This document shows, piece after piece, positions 8,438 to 17,240 of a stretch of DNA of 64,000 nucleotides. Under the pieces are notes generated by a model, which ran no database searches, had not been told where the DNA came from, and saw only the letters and a list, made by a program, of their open reading frames with translations. The stretch is from ChocPot-Mid sp043804925. Its GTDB lineage: Bacteria > Bacteroidota > Ignavibacteria > Kapaibacteriales > UBA2268. The DNA lies in contig JAZDIP010000017.1 of NCBI GenBank assembly GCA_043804925.1, forward strand, positions 12,687 to 76,686, given 5' to 3'. Positions within the stretch are counted from its first letter, which is position 1. Each line of letters opens with the position of its first letter. The position numbers were made by a program, and so were the translations under genes.

Positions 8438-8482
8438 TCTTCCATTCATAGTTTTCATTAACAATTAACAATTGACAATTAA
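8438..8482. repeat. 45-bp direct repeat left of rfbA
   Basis: Starts TCTTCCATTCATAGTTTTC and ends in the TTAATTG-type module. It matches 9408-9452 with two mismatches in 45 bases. The rfbA stop codon (8479-8481) lies inside it, so on the minus strand the module starts at the stop codon. Confidence 0.8.
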
Positions 8483-9342
8483 TCTATTACCTTCGAGCAA
8501 TAATCTTTGTAGGAACAATTTGGTAGTTTCCCGACATTTTCTTTATATTGTTCCAAACTAATAAACTTTTGATTCAGAGCAATTTCCTCAAGGCATGCAA
8601 TTTTAGTTCCCTGTCTTTTTTCGATAGCATATATGAAAGTTCCTGCTTCGATTAAACTTTCGGGAGTACCTGTGTCCAGCCAGGCAATTCCCCTTCCGAT
8701 TAGCTCAACTTTGAGTGTCCCTTTCCTTAAGTATTCAAGCTGAACATCAGTTATTTCGAGTTCACCTCTCTTGCTCGGTTTTATTGATTTTGCTATGTTG
8801 ACAATTTCCTTGTCGAAAATGTAAAGTCCGGGAATGGCATATTTTGATTTCGGTTTCTGTGGCTTTTCTTCAATTCCGACAACATTCATATTGTCATCGA
8901 ATTCTACGACTCCATAAGAATTTGGATTTTGAACAGCATAGCCAAAAATGGTTCCTCCGATATTATTTGCAATTGCATTTCTAAGAAAGTCAAGCTTCCC
9001 GTAAAAGATATTATCACCAAGAATTAAACAAACCTGGCTGTCGCCAATAAATTTTTCACCATATATAAATGCCTCAGCTATTCCTTTTGGTTCTACTTGA
9101 ATCGTATAGCTTATTTCTATTCCCCACTGACTGCCGTCACCCAGTAATCTTTCAAAGTTAGGTGTGTCTTCTGGTGTGGAAATGATTAAAACTTCCTTTA
9201 TTCCGGCAAGCATCAAAATAGCAAGTGGGTAATAAATCATCGGTTTGTCGTAAATCGGTTGAAGCTGTTTACTGAATACGGCTGTCATCGGATAAAGCCG
9301 CGTTCCGTTGCCACCTGAAAGAATAATACCTTTTGTTGTCAT
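8479..9342 (-). CDS. rfbA: Glucose-1-phosphate thymidylyltransferase
   Basis: A 287-residue enzyme (RmlA) that makes dTDP-glucose from glucose 1-phosphate and dTTP, the first step of dTDP-rhamnose synthesis for surface polysaccharide. The N-terminal nucleotide-binding signature is LSGGNGTRLYPMT at about 8-20. The metal and sugar-binding motif LGDNIFYG is at 108-115. Further conserved segments are EEKPQKPKS and WLDTGTPESL. Length and motifs are fully typical of the tetrameric bacterial family. It stands alone with no rmlBCD neighbours in the window, and lies between two copies of a 45-bp direct repeat. Confidence 0.95.
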   Translation of the reverse strand: MTTKGIILSGGNGTRLYPMTAVFSKQLQPIYDKPMIYYPLAILMLAGIKEVLIISTPEDTPNFERLLGDGSQWGIEISYTIQVEPKGIAEAFIYGEKFIGDSQVCLILGDNIFYGKLDFLRNAIANNIGGTIFGYAVQNPNSYGVVEFDDNMNVVGIEEKPQKPKSKYAIPGLYIFDKEIVNIAKSIKPSKRGELEITDVQLEYLRKGTLKVELIGRGIAWLDTGTPESLIEAGTFIYAIEKRQGTKIACLEEIALNQKFISLEQYKENVGKLPNCSYKDYCSKVID

Positions 9343-9470
9343 ATTTCTATACTCTAATTTCTATATTCTATTTTCTAAAGCCGTCACCCTGAGCTTGTCG
9401 AAGGATGTCTTCCATTCATGGTTTTCATTAACAATTAACAATTGACGATTAACAATTAACCAAATAAATG
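9343..9470. repeat. Repeat string upstream of rfbA, including 45-bp direct repeat (9408-9452)
   Basis: Contains TTCTATATTCTA words, a GTCACCCTGAGCTTGTCG element, then the second copy of the 45-bp repeat that also flanks the other end of rfbA, followed by more TTAACAA words. Any rfbA promoter must lie in or beyond this string. Confidence 0.7.
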
Positions 9471-9626
9471 ATTCCAAAACTACGAAAATATTTAAAGAAT
9501 TCTAAAATTTCATATATATTATTGCTCTATATGAAGTAAGTAATCACAATTTATTTAGATTTAAAATAAAAAAATTGTATTTTTAGCAAACGAATTTTGA
9601 ATTAATTATGAGAGTTTCATTATCAA

Positions 9627-10247
9627 ATGATATTTGTTGTAATAATTATCAGTTATCTTTTGGGTTCGATACCCTTTGCATATATTCTTATTCGATTGTA
9701 TTCGAAACAGGATATTAGAACCATTGGTTCAGGCAATGTAGGAGCTATGAACAGCTTCGAAACAACCGGAAAGAAATGGATAGGAATTGTTGTTTTCTTT
9801 CTGGATATGCTCAAGGGATTGTTAGCTGTAATTATTGCACACAGATTAACTGATAATGATTTTTTACCGGTTGTGTCAGCCGTCTTGCTTGTTATTCTGG
9901 GACATAATTACTCTGTCTTTCTGAAATTCAAAGGAGGACGCGGACTCGCTACAGCTGTGGGTTCAGCATTATTGACAGCACCCATCATCATTTTATTTTG
10001 GGGGATATTTTGGCTGATAGGAATTTTTATCTTAAAGAAAGAACTAATTATTGCGAATACGATTGCTTTAGCCGGAACTCCAATAGCATTTTATTTCCTA
10101 TCTGAAAATTTAATATCTTATACTTCGATTTTAAATACTCCCAATATCCTGATGATTAAGTTAGCTGTATTTCTATTGTGTGCCATTATATTTTTAGCAC
10201 ATGTAGAGCCATTGAAACAATCTCTTAATAAAAAAGACGATGTATAA
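9627..10247 (+). CDS. plsY: Glycerol-3-phosphate acyltransferase PlsY
   Basis: A 206-residue polytopic inner-membrane enzyme that transfers an acyl group from acyl-phosphate to glycerol 3-phosphate, the first step of phospholipid synthesis. The three PlsY motifs are present: SYLLGSIPFAYIL near the N-terminus, the GSGNVGAMN loop at 34-42 (normally GSGNxGATN), and HNYSVFLKFKGGRGLATAVG at about 93-112. Five to six hydrophobic segments are visible. Its 3' end overlaps the convergent rhomboid gene by 23 bases. No clear Shine-Dalgarno is seen, which is common in this group. Confidence 0.92.
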   Translation: MIFVVIIISYLLGSIPFAYILIRLYSKQDIRTIGSGNVGAMNSFETTGKKWIGIVVFFLDMLKGLLAVIIAHRLTDNDFLPVVSAVLLVILGHNYSVFLKFKGGRGLATAVGSALLTAPIIILFWGIFWLIGIFILKKELIIANTIALAGTPIAFYFLSENLISYTSILNTPNILMIKLAVFLLCAIIFLAHVEPLKQSLNKKDDV

Positions 10248-10818
10248 ATTCATCCCATGAGTAGGGAGCAAGGATTAAAGTAAGAACTACTCCCGATATT
10301 GCTCCCCAGTTGTGTGCAGAATGGTTAATATAGTCCATCCCCCGCTTTTCCATATAATAACCATAAACAAGAAACAGCACTCCGAATACGATAGCCGGCA
10401 TGGGGATAAAATAAATATAAATCGTACCAAGAGGGTTAAACAATATTGAGCCGTAAATAATCGCTGAGACTGCTCCCGATGCCCCTAATGAACGATAGCC
10501 CTCATTATCTTTTTGTTTTATAAACGTTGGAATATCGCTAATAACCAATGAAGCAAAATATATAATCAGAAAATTTTCCATTCCTACTGCCCATTCAAAC
10601 TGCCTTGCAAAAAAGTATAGGGACATCATATTGAAAGCAAGATGCCAGATATCTGCATGTATAAAACCGCTGGTTATAAAAGTGTACCATTTATTTTCAC
10701 GATGTATGCTGTAGGGATGCAAAATTATTTTTTCGTAAAGCGATGGGGAAGCATACATTACAAACAAACTGATTATGCATGTCGAAATTAAAATTATTGT
10801 TGATGCCTGCAAATCCAA
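10225..10818 (-). CDS. Rhomboid-family intramembrane serine protease
   Basis: A 197-residue membrane protein with about six transmembrane segments. The rhomboid signatures are the HADIWHLAFNMMSLYFF segment (about 54-70), the nucleophile serine S114 in GASGAVSA, and the catalytic histidine H169 in HSAHNWGAISG. It should cleave substrates within the membrane; the substrate is unknown. Convergent with plsY and overlapping its last 23 bases, so there is no room for a terminator between them. Confidence 0.88.
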   Translation of the reverse strand: MDLQASTIILISTCIISLFVMYASPSLYEKIILHPYSIHRENKWYTFITSGFIHADIWHLAFNMMSLYFFARQFEWAVGMENFLIIYFASLVISDIPTFIKQKDNEGYRSLGASGAVSAIIYGSILFNPLGTIYIYFIPMPAIVFGVLFLVYGYYMEKRGMDYINHSAHNWGAISGVVLTLILAPYSWDEFIHRLFY

Positions 10819-10881
10819 AATGGTTTCCTGATAAATTAAATAATTGTAAAATATTAAATCAAATCACGTTTGTACTAATAT

Positions 10882-10902
10882 GATATTTTTATAATTTATT
10901 TC
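10882..10902. promoter_or_regulatory. 21-base box shared with 15188-15208
   Basis: The 21 bases here (GATATTTTTATAATT followed by TATTTC) are identical to 15188-15208, and both copies are followed by an A-rich TTAAAACAAAAA-like stretch. The two sites lie 140 and 83 bases upstream of the genes at 11022 and 15271. A shared promoter or operator is possible, but AT-rich sequence makes chance similarity likelier than usual. Confidence 0.3.
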
Positions 10903-11021
10903 TTTTAAAACAAAAATTAATAGATAAAACAAATTTATTAAATATTTCGATATTATTTGTTAATTTAGTCTTAGGAATATTCATTGTAAAAAATAATGTT
11001 TTCAAATATTAGGAGGTGTTT

Positions 11022-12101
11022 ATGAAACGTTTTCTACCCATTGCATTTATTTTCACATTATTCATGATTACTTTTGTAATCACTATAAAAGCTCAATCGA
11101 GTATCGCAGTAGTAAATCCCAGCGGAACAACTACTCTGACAGAATCATTCAAAACTGCTGTTGAATCAGCATCAAATGGGGATATTATTTATTTACCTAC
11201 AGGTACGGTTAATACTGAAGAAGTCGTTATCAATAAAACTATTCATTTTATTGGTGCAGGTTATTGTCCCGATTCAACGGGAGGCAATCTAACAAACATA
11301 TCCGGAAATTTTATAATAGCTGATGAAGGTAGCAGCGGCTCTTTGACAGGAGTAAGAATACTGACACAGGTTAAATTTGGGACAACCGAAGTTCCGGTAG
11401 TAAAAAATTATACTTTTTTCAGATGCTGTTTCCGGTCAACTATTTCAGAGTTTTTTATAGGATCCCGGCGTAATCAACCACAGGTTGATTGTTCAGACAT
11501 TTATTTCAAGGAATGTATATTTGACAATAATTGGACATATGTTAATAATGCGAAAAAAATATATTTCGAGAAATGTGTCTTTTTATCGAATATCTTCAAT
11601 ATAAATGGAGAAGTAACTTTTACAAATTGTAATTTTCTTTTCAGGAATCCCGGATGGGCCTTATTTAATTTTGTAAATAATGCAATCATAAAAAACTGTA
11701 TTATTTCTCAGGATTCATATATATTATCCGAATGTTTTACAAATACATTTAATAATAATCTATTCTGTGGACCAACTACCCTTACAAATATTCCTGGCCA
11801 AACACAATCAGGAAATACTTTCAATCATGATACAAGTAAAGTTTATACCGGAATTTATTTGGATACATGGTCAAGTTTGTATAATTCAAGTTCACTCGGT
11901 AATAAATTACATTTGAAACCGGAAGCTAAAGCAATAAAAGGAGGTGATGGAACAGAAGTCGGTATATATGGTTCTTCAGAACCCTTCAAGGACGGTGCTG
12001 CACCACCTATACCGTTGATTAATAGCGCTAAAGTATCAACAAGGTCGAATGCTAAAGGAAAACTCGATGTTGAAATAAAAGTTAAAGCTCAATCAAAATA
12101 A
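11022..12101 (+). CDS. Secreted parallel beta-helix-like protein
   Basis: A 359-residue exported protein. The signal peptide runs to about residue 25 (VITIKAQS). The body is rich in short beta-strand and asparagine turns (NGDIIYLPTGTVNTEEVVI, INKTIHFIGAG, IYFKECIF, VTFTNCNF), the pattern of right-handed parallel beta-helix proteins. I start at ATG 11022 because AGGAGG at 11011-11016 is 5 bases before it; the in-frame GTG at 11016 overlaps that site. There is no canonical T9SS sorting domain. It is followed 12 bases later by a T9SS protein with its own GGAGG, so the two probably form an operon. Confidence 0.75.
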   Translation: MKRFLPIAFIFTLFMITFVITIKAQSSIAVVNPSGTTTLTESFKTAVESASNGDIIYLPTGTVNTEEVVINKTIHFIGAGYCPDSTGGNLTNISGNFIIADEGSSGSLTGVRILTQVKFGTTEVPVVKNYTFFRCCFRSTISEFFIGSRRNQPQVDCSDIYFKECIFDNNWTYVNNAKKIYFEKCVFLSNIFNINGEVTFTNCNFLFRNPGWALFNFVNNAIIKNCIISQDSYILSECFTNTFNNNLFCGPTTLTNIPGQTQSGNTFNHDTSKVYTGIYLDTWSSLYNSSSLGNKLHLKPEAKAIKGGDGTEVGIYGSSEPFKDGAAPPIPLINSAKVSTRSNAKGKLDVEIKVKAQSK

Positions 12102-12113
12102 AATGGAGGAAAT

Positions 12114-15071
12114 ATGAAAAAAATCATTCTTATTTTGTTTGGGATATTAATCTCCATAAATATTCATTCTCAAACCAAAGTTACGGAGATTGAATATTGG
12201 CTGGATAATGATTATTCCAATAAACTAACTCAAGCCATTTCTTCTTCATCGGCTGAAGCGTTAATTGTTTCTTCGCTTGATTTACCCCAAGCTGATAACG
12301 GATTTCATAAATTGTCTTTAAGAGTAAAAGATAACAACAATAAATGGTCGGTTGTCTATGATTACAACTTTTTTAAAGCCGGCTCATCAAATTCCGATGA
12401 TATATTGATAACTAAGTACCGTTACTGGTTCGATGTTGACAGAGAAAATATTATTGAAGTAGATTTGCCAAATCCAATTGAAATATTTTTACTCGATGGT
12501 TTGATAAATATCGAAGTTGATAACCCGGAAAATGTTCCTCAATCATTCAGCATTCAATTTTTAGATAATACCGGAATATGGAGTCATGTTTATACAAAGC
12601 TGTTCATACCTGAACCTTCGTTTGAAGTGTATAATTTAATGAACACATTTAACTTTAAAAACACTTCGAGTTTTGCCAAATACTTTACATGGGATTTCGG
12701 TGATGGTTCGACAATTGATTCAACAATTAATCCGACACACACTTATAATAGTCCCGGAGTATATACTGTTACATTAACTGCAAAAAATTCTTTAGGTGTA
12801 GCAGATACATTCGATATTGTAACAGTTAGGGGATTAAGAGAAGTCGTAGCCAATCAAGCCGGAAACACAGGTGATGCTTCAATACTCGTTTATGGTGGCG
12901 GATTCAGTAAAAGTGCAAAAGTCTGGTTGGAAGGACCTGAAACAATTTACGCCGATACTTCTATGATTCAAAGGTTAGATGCAATATATGCCAAATTTAA
13001 TTTAAGAGACAAAAAAATTGGTGTGTATGATGTGCTTGTGCAATTCGAAGGTGAAGATGCCATGAAACTTGAAAAGTCTTTTACAATAATTCAGGGAACT
13101 GCACCAGAACCTTTTGTTAATATTGTAGGAAGAGAACGAATACTTTTCGGAAGGTGGCAGACTTACCAGTTGAACATTGGTAACACAGGTAATACTGATG
13201 CAACCGGGGTTACAATGTTCTTGGTTGTTTCTAAGGATGGTAATACCGAAATAGACCTTAGCAACATCAATATATCATTAACTCAGGAAGCAATTGATGC
13301 CGGCTGGGGATATATTTTAGATAGTGTGCAAATCCGGGAGTCTATTTGGGAATTATTTGGTGAACCGTTTGATGGTTGGATTTACGCATTCTATATACCG
13401 GTAATTTCTGCGAATTCTAATGAAAGTGTAAACATCAGGTTTAAATCCAATAAGGATTTAAAACTTTATACATGGTTGAATGATCCCTATTACCAATCAC
13501 CGTTTAACTCCGATATGGCGTTGTGCATATCCGAAGCAATTGGTTGGTGGGCACTGAATAAGGGTTACGATTTGGGAACAAATATGATACCGGGGTATGA
13601 TTGCATAAAAGGTGCCGGCAAATTGGCTGTGAGTACGACTTACAACACTGTTAAGGGAGATATTGATCCTTTGGGAAAGAAATATAAAAACTGGAAGGAA
13701 AGAATCTGGGGATGGGGTTCTTGGGTAGCAGATATAACCGTCTTAGCTGCTGATTGTGCTTTAGATTTTTACCCGGGAACATATATTGCAAGTAAGGTTA
13801 AAAAATTAGGTGAAGTAGCTTGGACAGCAATAAAAGATTTAAATTCCATTCAAGGCGATATGAATAAATTTTACATGGCTGATGTTGAATGCCGGGAAAA
13901 ATTCGCTAATAAATCCAAGAAAAACTTAAACGTCAAAGCTGTGAGTTCTTTTGACCCCAATGAAATTGTTGGTCCTGCCGGTTTTACTTCAAATGTTTAT
14001 ACTAGGAATGAAGGAGCTTTTAATTACAAAATTTATTTTGAAAATAAAGCGACAGCTTCTGCACCTGCTCAGGAGGTCATAGTTCTCGATACTTTAGACA
14101 AAAGCAAATATGACTTTTCGACATTTTCATTTGGCCCATTTGGATATGGTGATAACATATATTTTCCATTGAATGGTTTGAAAGAATATACATTGGAAAT
14201 TGATTCATTAAAAACTGAAGGAGTTATTCTTAGAGTAAGTGCCAAATTTGATACGGCAACCGGAATTGCCTCATGGCAGTACATTACATTAGATACTAAC
14301 ACAATGGATTATCCCGAGGACCCTGATGCAGGTTTCCTTCCACCAAATAAAACATCACCCGAAGGGGAAGGCTTTGTGTCATTCAATATTATCACTTTTA
14401 AAACATTGGCTGATAATGAAGAAATAAGCAACAAAGCAAAAATTGTCTTTGATTTGAATGAGCCGATTTGGACTAATACTTATACAAATCATCTGGATTT
14501 GACTCCGCCTGTTAGCAAATTAACGGAGATTCAATCTACATGGGAAACCGATTTGTATCGGTTCTTCATTGACGCTACAGATTCATTGAGCGGTATCAGG
14601 AATTATACATTATTTGCATCGAAAAATGATAGTGCTTATAAACCTGTATTAATTACAAATCAGAATCCTTTTTATTACAAATGCGAACCTGGATTAGTTT
14701 ATAACTTTTTTTCAATTGCACAGGATAGCGTTAGTAATACCGAACCAATAAAATCTGAATCTGAGGTCAGCACATTAAATGTATCAGTTAAGGAGTACTT
14801 TAATCCGATAGAAATCAGTAGTATTAATGTTTTTCCAAATCCTGCTAATGATAGAATTTTTGTTGATATCTTTTCAAACGGTGATGGATTGATAACATTT
14901 GGGATTTACAATCAATTGGGAATTGATGTAAGAGATTCACTCAACGAAACGATTTATCATGGATTTAACAGAAAGCAGATTGATATTAGCAATATACCTT
15001 CGGGTGTATACTATTTTGTTATTAAAACATCCAATCGAAGTATTTATAAATCAATCATTGTTAATCATTGA
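12114..15071 (+). CDS. Large secreted protein with PKD domain and T9SS type A sorting domain
   Basis: A 985-residue exported protein. Signal peptide to about residue 19 (NIHSQ). Two copies of an EYWLDNDYS/YRYWFDVDRE module with KLSLRVKDNN occupy the first 150 residues. A PKD domain (WDFGDGSTIDST ... NPTHTYNSPGVYTVTLTA) is at about 170-240. A long middle part is unassigned. FDPNEIVGPAGF near 612 opens a conserved domain of the kind called DUF7619 in FCB proteins. The C-terminus (about 900-985, INVFPNPANDRIFVDIF to IYKSIIVNH) is a type A sorting domain for type IX secretion and surface attachment. Probably an adhesin or surface-layer component. A terminator follows. Confidence 0.85.
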   Translation: MKKIILILFGILISINIHSQTKVTEIEYWLDNDYSNKLTQAISSSSAEALIVSSLDLPQADNGFHKLSLRVKDNNNKWSVVYDYNFFKAGSSNSDDILITKYRYWFDVDRENIIEVDLPNPIEIFLLDGLINIEVDNPENVPQSFSIQFLDNTGIWSHVYTKLFIPEPSFEVYNLMNTFNFKNTSSFAKYFTWDFGDGSTIDSTINPTHTYNSPGVYTVTLTAKNSLGVADTFDIVTVRGLREVVANQAGNTGDASILVYGGGFSKSAKVWLEGPETIYADTSMIQRLDAIYAKFNLRDKKIGVYDVLVQFEGEDAMKLEKSFTIIQGTAPEPFVNIVGRERILFGRWQTYQLNIGNTGNTDATGVTMFLVVSKDGNTEIDLSNINISLTQEAIDAGWGYILDSVQIRESIWELFGEPFDGWIYAFYIPVISANSNESVNIRFKSNKDLKLYTWLNDPYYQSPFNSDMALCISEAIGWWALNKGYDLGTNMIPGYDCIKGAGKLAVSTTYNTVKGDIDPLGKKYKNWKERIWGWGSWVADITVLAADCALDFYPGTYIASKVKKLGEVAWTAIKDLNSIQGDMNKFYMADVECREKFANKSKKNLNVKAVSSFDPNEIVGPAGFTSNVYTRNEGAFNYKIYFENKATASAPAQEVIVLDTLDKSKYDFSTFSFGPFGYGDNIYFPLNGLKEYTLEIDSLKTEGVILRVSAKFDTATGIASWQYITLDTNTMDYPEDPDAGFLPPNKTSPEGEGFVSFNIITFKTLADNEEISNKAKIVFDLNEPIWTNTYTNHLDLTPPVSKLTEIQSTWETDLYRFFIDATDSLSGIRNYTLFASKNDSAYKPVLITNQNPFYYKCEPGLVYNFFSIAQDSVSNTEPIKSESEVSTLNVSVKEYFNPIEISSINVFPNPANDRIFVDIFSNGDGLITFGIYNQLGIDVRDSLNETIYHGFNRKQIDISNIPSGVYYFVIKTSNRSIYKSIIVNH

Positions 15072-15084
15072 TTCTTCATTTAAT

Positions 15085-15128
15085 AAAAAGAGTCTTCTTT
15101 TAAGTGAAATTAAAAGGAGACTCTTTTT
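15085..15128 (+). terminator. Intrinsic terminator after the T9SS protein
   Basis: AAAAAGAGTCTTCTTTTAA (15085-15103) pairs with TTAAAAGGAGACTCTTTTT (15110-15128) with one mismatch and a 6-base loop, ending in a T run 14 bases after the stop at 15071. Confidence 0.85.
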
Positions 15129-15187
15129 AATATCAAAATTACTTTTCTCCTCCTAGATATCTTCGAAGTACAATACATGAACAAATC

Positions 15188-15208
15188 GATATTTTTATAA
15201 TTTATTTC
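15188..15208. promoter_or_regulatory. 21-base box shared with 10882-10902
   Basis: Second copy of the identical 21-base AT-rich box, 62-83 bases upstream of the asparaginase-family gene. Confidence 0.3.
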
Positions 15209-15270
15209 GATTAAACAAAAAATATTCATAAATTTAGTTTTTAATTTGACAAAAAATATAAAGGTTATAC

Positions 15271-16251
15271 ATGAAAACACGGAGAGATTTTATAAAAGCT
15301 TCCGCTTTGACAACTGTCGGTTTGATGACAGCATGCGGTAAAAAAGAAAATAAAGAAATAATCGGTATAAATAGGATAAAAGAATTACCCGTAGTTATCT
15401 CCACATGGAAACATGGCTTAGCGGCTAATAAATCAGCATGGAAAGTACTTTCTGAAGGAGGTAGGGCATTGGATGCCGTTGAGCAAGGTGTCAGAATTTC
15501 TGAATCCGACCCTGAGGTTACAAGTGTCGGTTACGGAGGTTTACCGGACAGAGATGGGAAGGTTACTCTCGATGCCTGTATAATGGATGAATTCGGAAAT
15601 GCCGGCTCAGTCGGCTGTATCGAAAACATCATGAATCCGATTTCCGTTGCACGGCTTGTTATGGAGAAAACCCAACATGTTATGCTCGTTGGCAACGGAG
15701 CAAAAAGATTTGCTCTTGAAAATGGGTTTAAAGAAGAAAATCTTTTAACCGAAAAAGCAAAAGCCGAGTGGGAACAATGGATTAAAACCGGTATTTACAA
15801 ACCATGGGACTACGAATCTAATCACGATACTATTGGGATGGTGGCTTTGGATAAATCAGGAAATCTCTCCGGTGCATGTACTACCAGCGGGCTAAAATGG
15901 AAAATGCACGGAAGAGTCGGCGACTCACCAATTATCGGTGCAGGAATGTTTTCCGATAATGAAGTTGGTGCCGCTGCCGCAACAGGAGTTGGCGAAGCAG
16001 TAATGAAAACATTAGGGAGTTTTCTTATTGTCGAACAGATGAGAATGGGCAAATCTCCACAAAAAGCATGTAAAATTGCCGTTGAAAGAATTGCTAAAAA
16101 AGTCAAGAATTTCAAAGAAATTCAGATTGGATTTATTGCACTCAATATCTACGGGGAGATAGGTGCATACAGTTTAAAAGAAGGATTTGAATATGCCCTT
16201 TATAAAAAAAATATTCAGGAGCTAATTAAAGCAGATTATTTAATAAAATAG
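15271..16251 (+). CDS. Exported N4-(beta-N-acetylglucosaminyl)-asparaginase / isoaspartyl peptidase family
   Basis: A 326-residue N-terminal nucleophile hydrolase of the glycosylasparaginase family. The autocleavage site and nucleophile Thr187 lie in NHDTIGMVALD. The glycine-rich substrate region GDSPIIGAGMFSDNEVGAAAATGVGE follows, as in the family. The N-terminus KTRRDFIKASALTTVGLMTAC carries a twin-arginine signal and a possible lipobox cysteine (Cys22), so it is probably exported folded and lipid-anchored. The reaction would release aspartate from GlcNAc-Asn or isoaspartyl peptides during glycoprotein or peptide breakdown. The next gene starts 9 bases downstream. Confidence 0.88.
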   Translation: MKTRRDFIKASALTTVGLMTACGKKENKEIIGINRIKELPVVISTWKHGLAANKSAWKVLSEGGRALDAVEQGVRISESDPEVTSVGYGGLPDRDGKVTLDACIMDEFGNAGSVGCIENIMNPISVARLVMEKTQHVMLVGNGAKRFALENGFKEENLLTEKAKAEWEQWIKTGIYKPWDYESNHDTIGMVALDKSGNLSGACTTSGLKWKMHGRVGDSPIIGAGMFSDNEVGAAAATGVGEAVMKTLGSFLIVEQMRMGKSPQKACKIAVERIAKKVKNFKEIQIGFIALNIYGEIGAYSLKEGFEYALYKKNIQELIKADYLIK

Positions 16252-16260
16252 GATTAGACA

Positions 16261-17130
16261 TTGAAAAAGTTCATTTTAATATTTTTACTCTCTATATTTT
16301 TCGTTTCGTGCAGTACAGTTAAAGAAACAGGAAAATTTAAGATAACTGAAGAATCCGGTTTCTTGTGGAAAGTAAAGTCTTCAACTGCTACTGTTTTTCT
16401 TTTCGGCTCTATTCATGTTGCAAGAGAGGATATGTATCCGCTTTCACAAAAAACAGAAGATGCATTTGAATCTTCCGATGCACTAGTCGTAGAACTTGAT
16501 ATAAACAAGGTTGACCCAGCACTCATGCGCAAAAAAGCAATGTATCAGGACGATAGAACTTTGGAGTCCGAACTTTCGAAAGAAACTTACCGGAAACTCG
16601 AAGCACTGCTTTTGGTTCATAAAGTTCCGAAAACCGGATATTACAAATTGAAGCCATGGATGGCTATGATGACAGTGCTTTTACTTGAACTTAATAAAGC
16701 CGGCTTCGACAAATCGCTTGGTCTTGACAATTATTTTTTGGAAAAATCGAAAAACAAAAAGGAAATCCTAGAACTTGAAAATGCAGAAGAACAATTGGAT
16801 TTATTAGATATAGAATTGGGCAATTTACAAAATGAATTTATTGATTACAGCTTGTTAGACCAAAGCTTATGGCTTCAGCAAATTGATACATTAGTAAATT
16901 TATGGAAAACAGGTAACGTAAAAGAAATGGAAAAGTATGTGCTGGAACCAATGGAAGAACATCCTGAATTCGAAATTATAACCGATAAACTATACACGCA
17001 AAGAAATATCAGGATGGCAAAAAAAATAGAGGATTATTTAAAAACAAATAAGACTTATTTTGTCGTTGTCGGTGCAGCACATTTGATAGGAGATGAAGGG
17101 ATAGTTGAATTACTTAGGAAAAGTAATTAA
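16261..17130 (+). CDS. TraB/GumN-family lipoprotein
   Basis: A 289-residue protein of the TraB/PrgY/GumN/TIKI superfamily (PF01963), proposed metalloproteases. A lipobox (FFVSC, Cys17) makes it a lipoprotein. The two GxxH motifs of the family are present: GSIHVA at 49-54 and GAAHLIGDEGIVELL near 271-285. The ELDINKVD segment and the NAEEQLDLL segment are also typical. It starts with TTG at 16261, 9 bases after the asparaginase-family stop, and the two are probably co-transcribed. Peptide processing at the cell surface is a plausible shared theme, but this is inference. Confidence 0.82.
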   Translation: MKKFILIFLLSIFFVSCSTVKETGKFKITEESGFLWKVKSSTATVFLFGSIHVAREDMYPLSQKTEDAFESSDALVVELDINKVDPALMRKKAMYQDDRTLESELSKETYRKLEALLLVHKVPKTGYYKLKPWMAMMTVLLLELNKAGFDKSLGLDNYFLEKSKNKKEILELENAEEQLDLLDIELGNLQNEFIDYSLLDQSLWLQQIDTLVNLWKTGNVKEMEKYVLEPMEEHPEFEIITDKLYTQRNIRMAKKIEDYLKTNKTYFVVVGAAHLIGDEGIVELLRKSN

Positions 17131-17163
17131 TGGATAATTGACAATGGTAAATGGACAATGAAA
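17128..17163 (+). repeat. TAATGGATAATTG-type module starting at a stop codon
   Basis: The TAA stop of the TraB-like gene is the first word of an iterated (G)ATAATTGACAATGG string ending in AATGAAA. Confidence 0.65.
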
Positions 17164-17215
17164 TAATAGCCACTAGTTTTACAACTCCTTAGGAGTTGAA
17201 TGTTTGTAGAAAATA
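17164..17215. repeat. REP-like palindrome AATAGCCA...CAACTCCTTAGGAGTTG
   Basis: CAACTCCTTAGGAGTTG is a perfect 17-base palindrome with a single central base. It is preceded by AATAGCCACTAGTTTT, which resembles AATAGCCATGAGTTTTT at 62222. Likely a small dispersed hairpin repeat. Confidence 0.5.
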
Positions 17216-17240
17216 ATATTATAATAAATTGGAGATGAAA

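Noticed and set aside
11016..11021. GTG start for the beta-helix protein
   Set aside because: The GTG lies on the AGGAGG ribosome site; ATG 11022 has the correct spacing.
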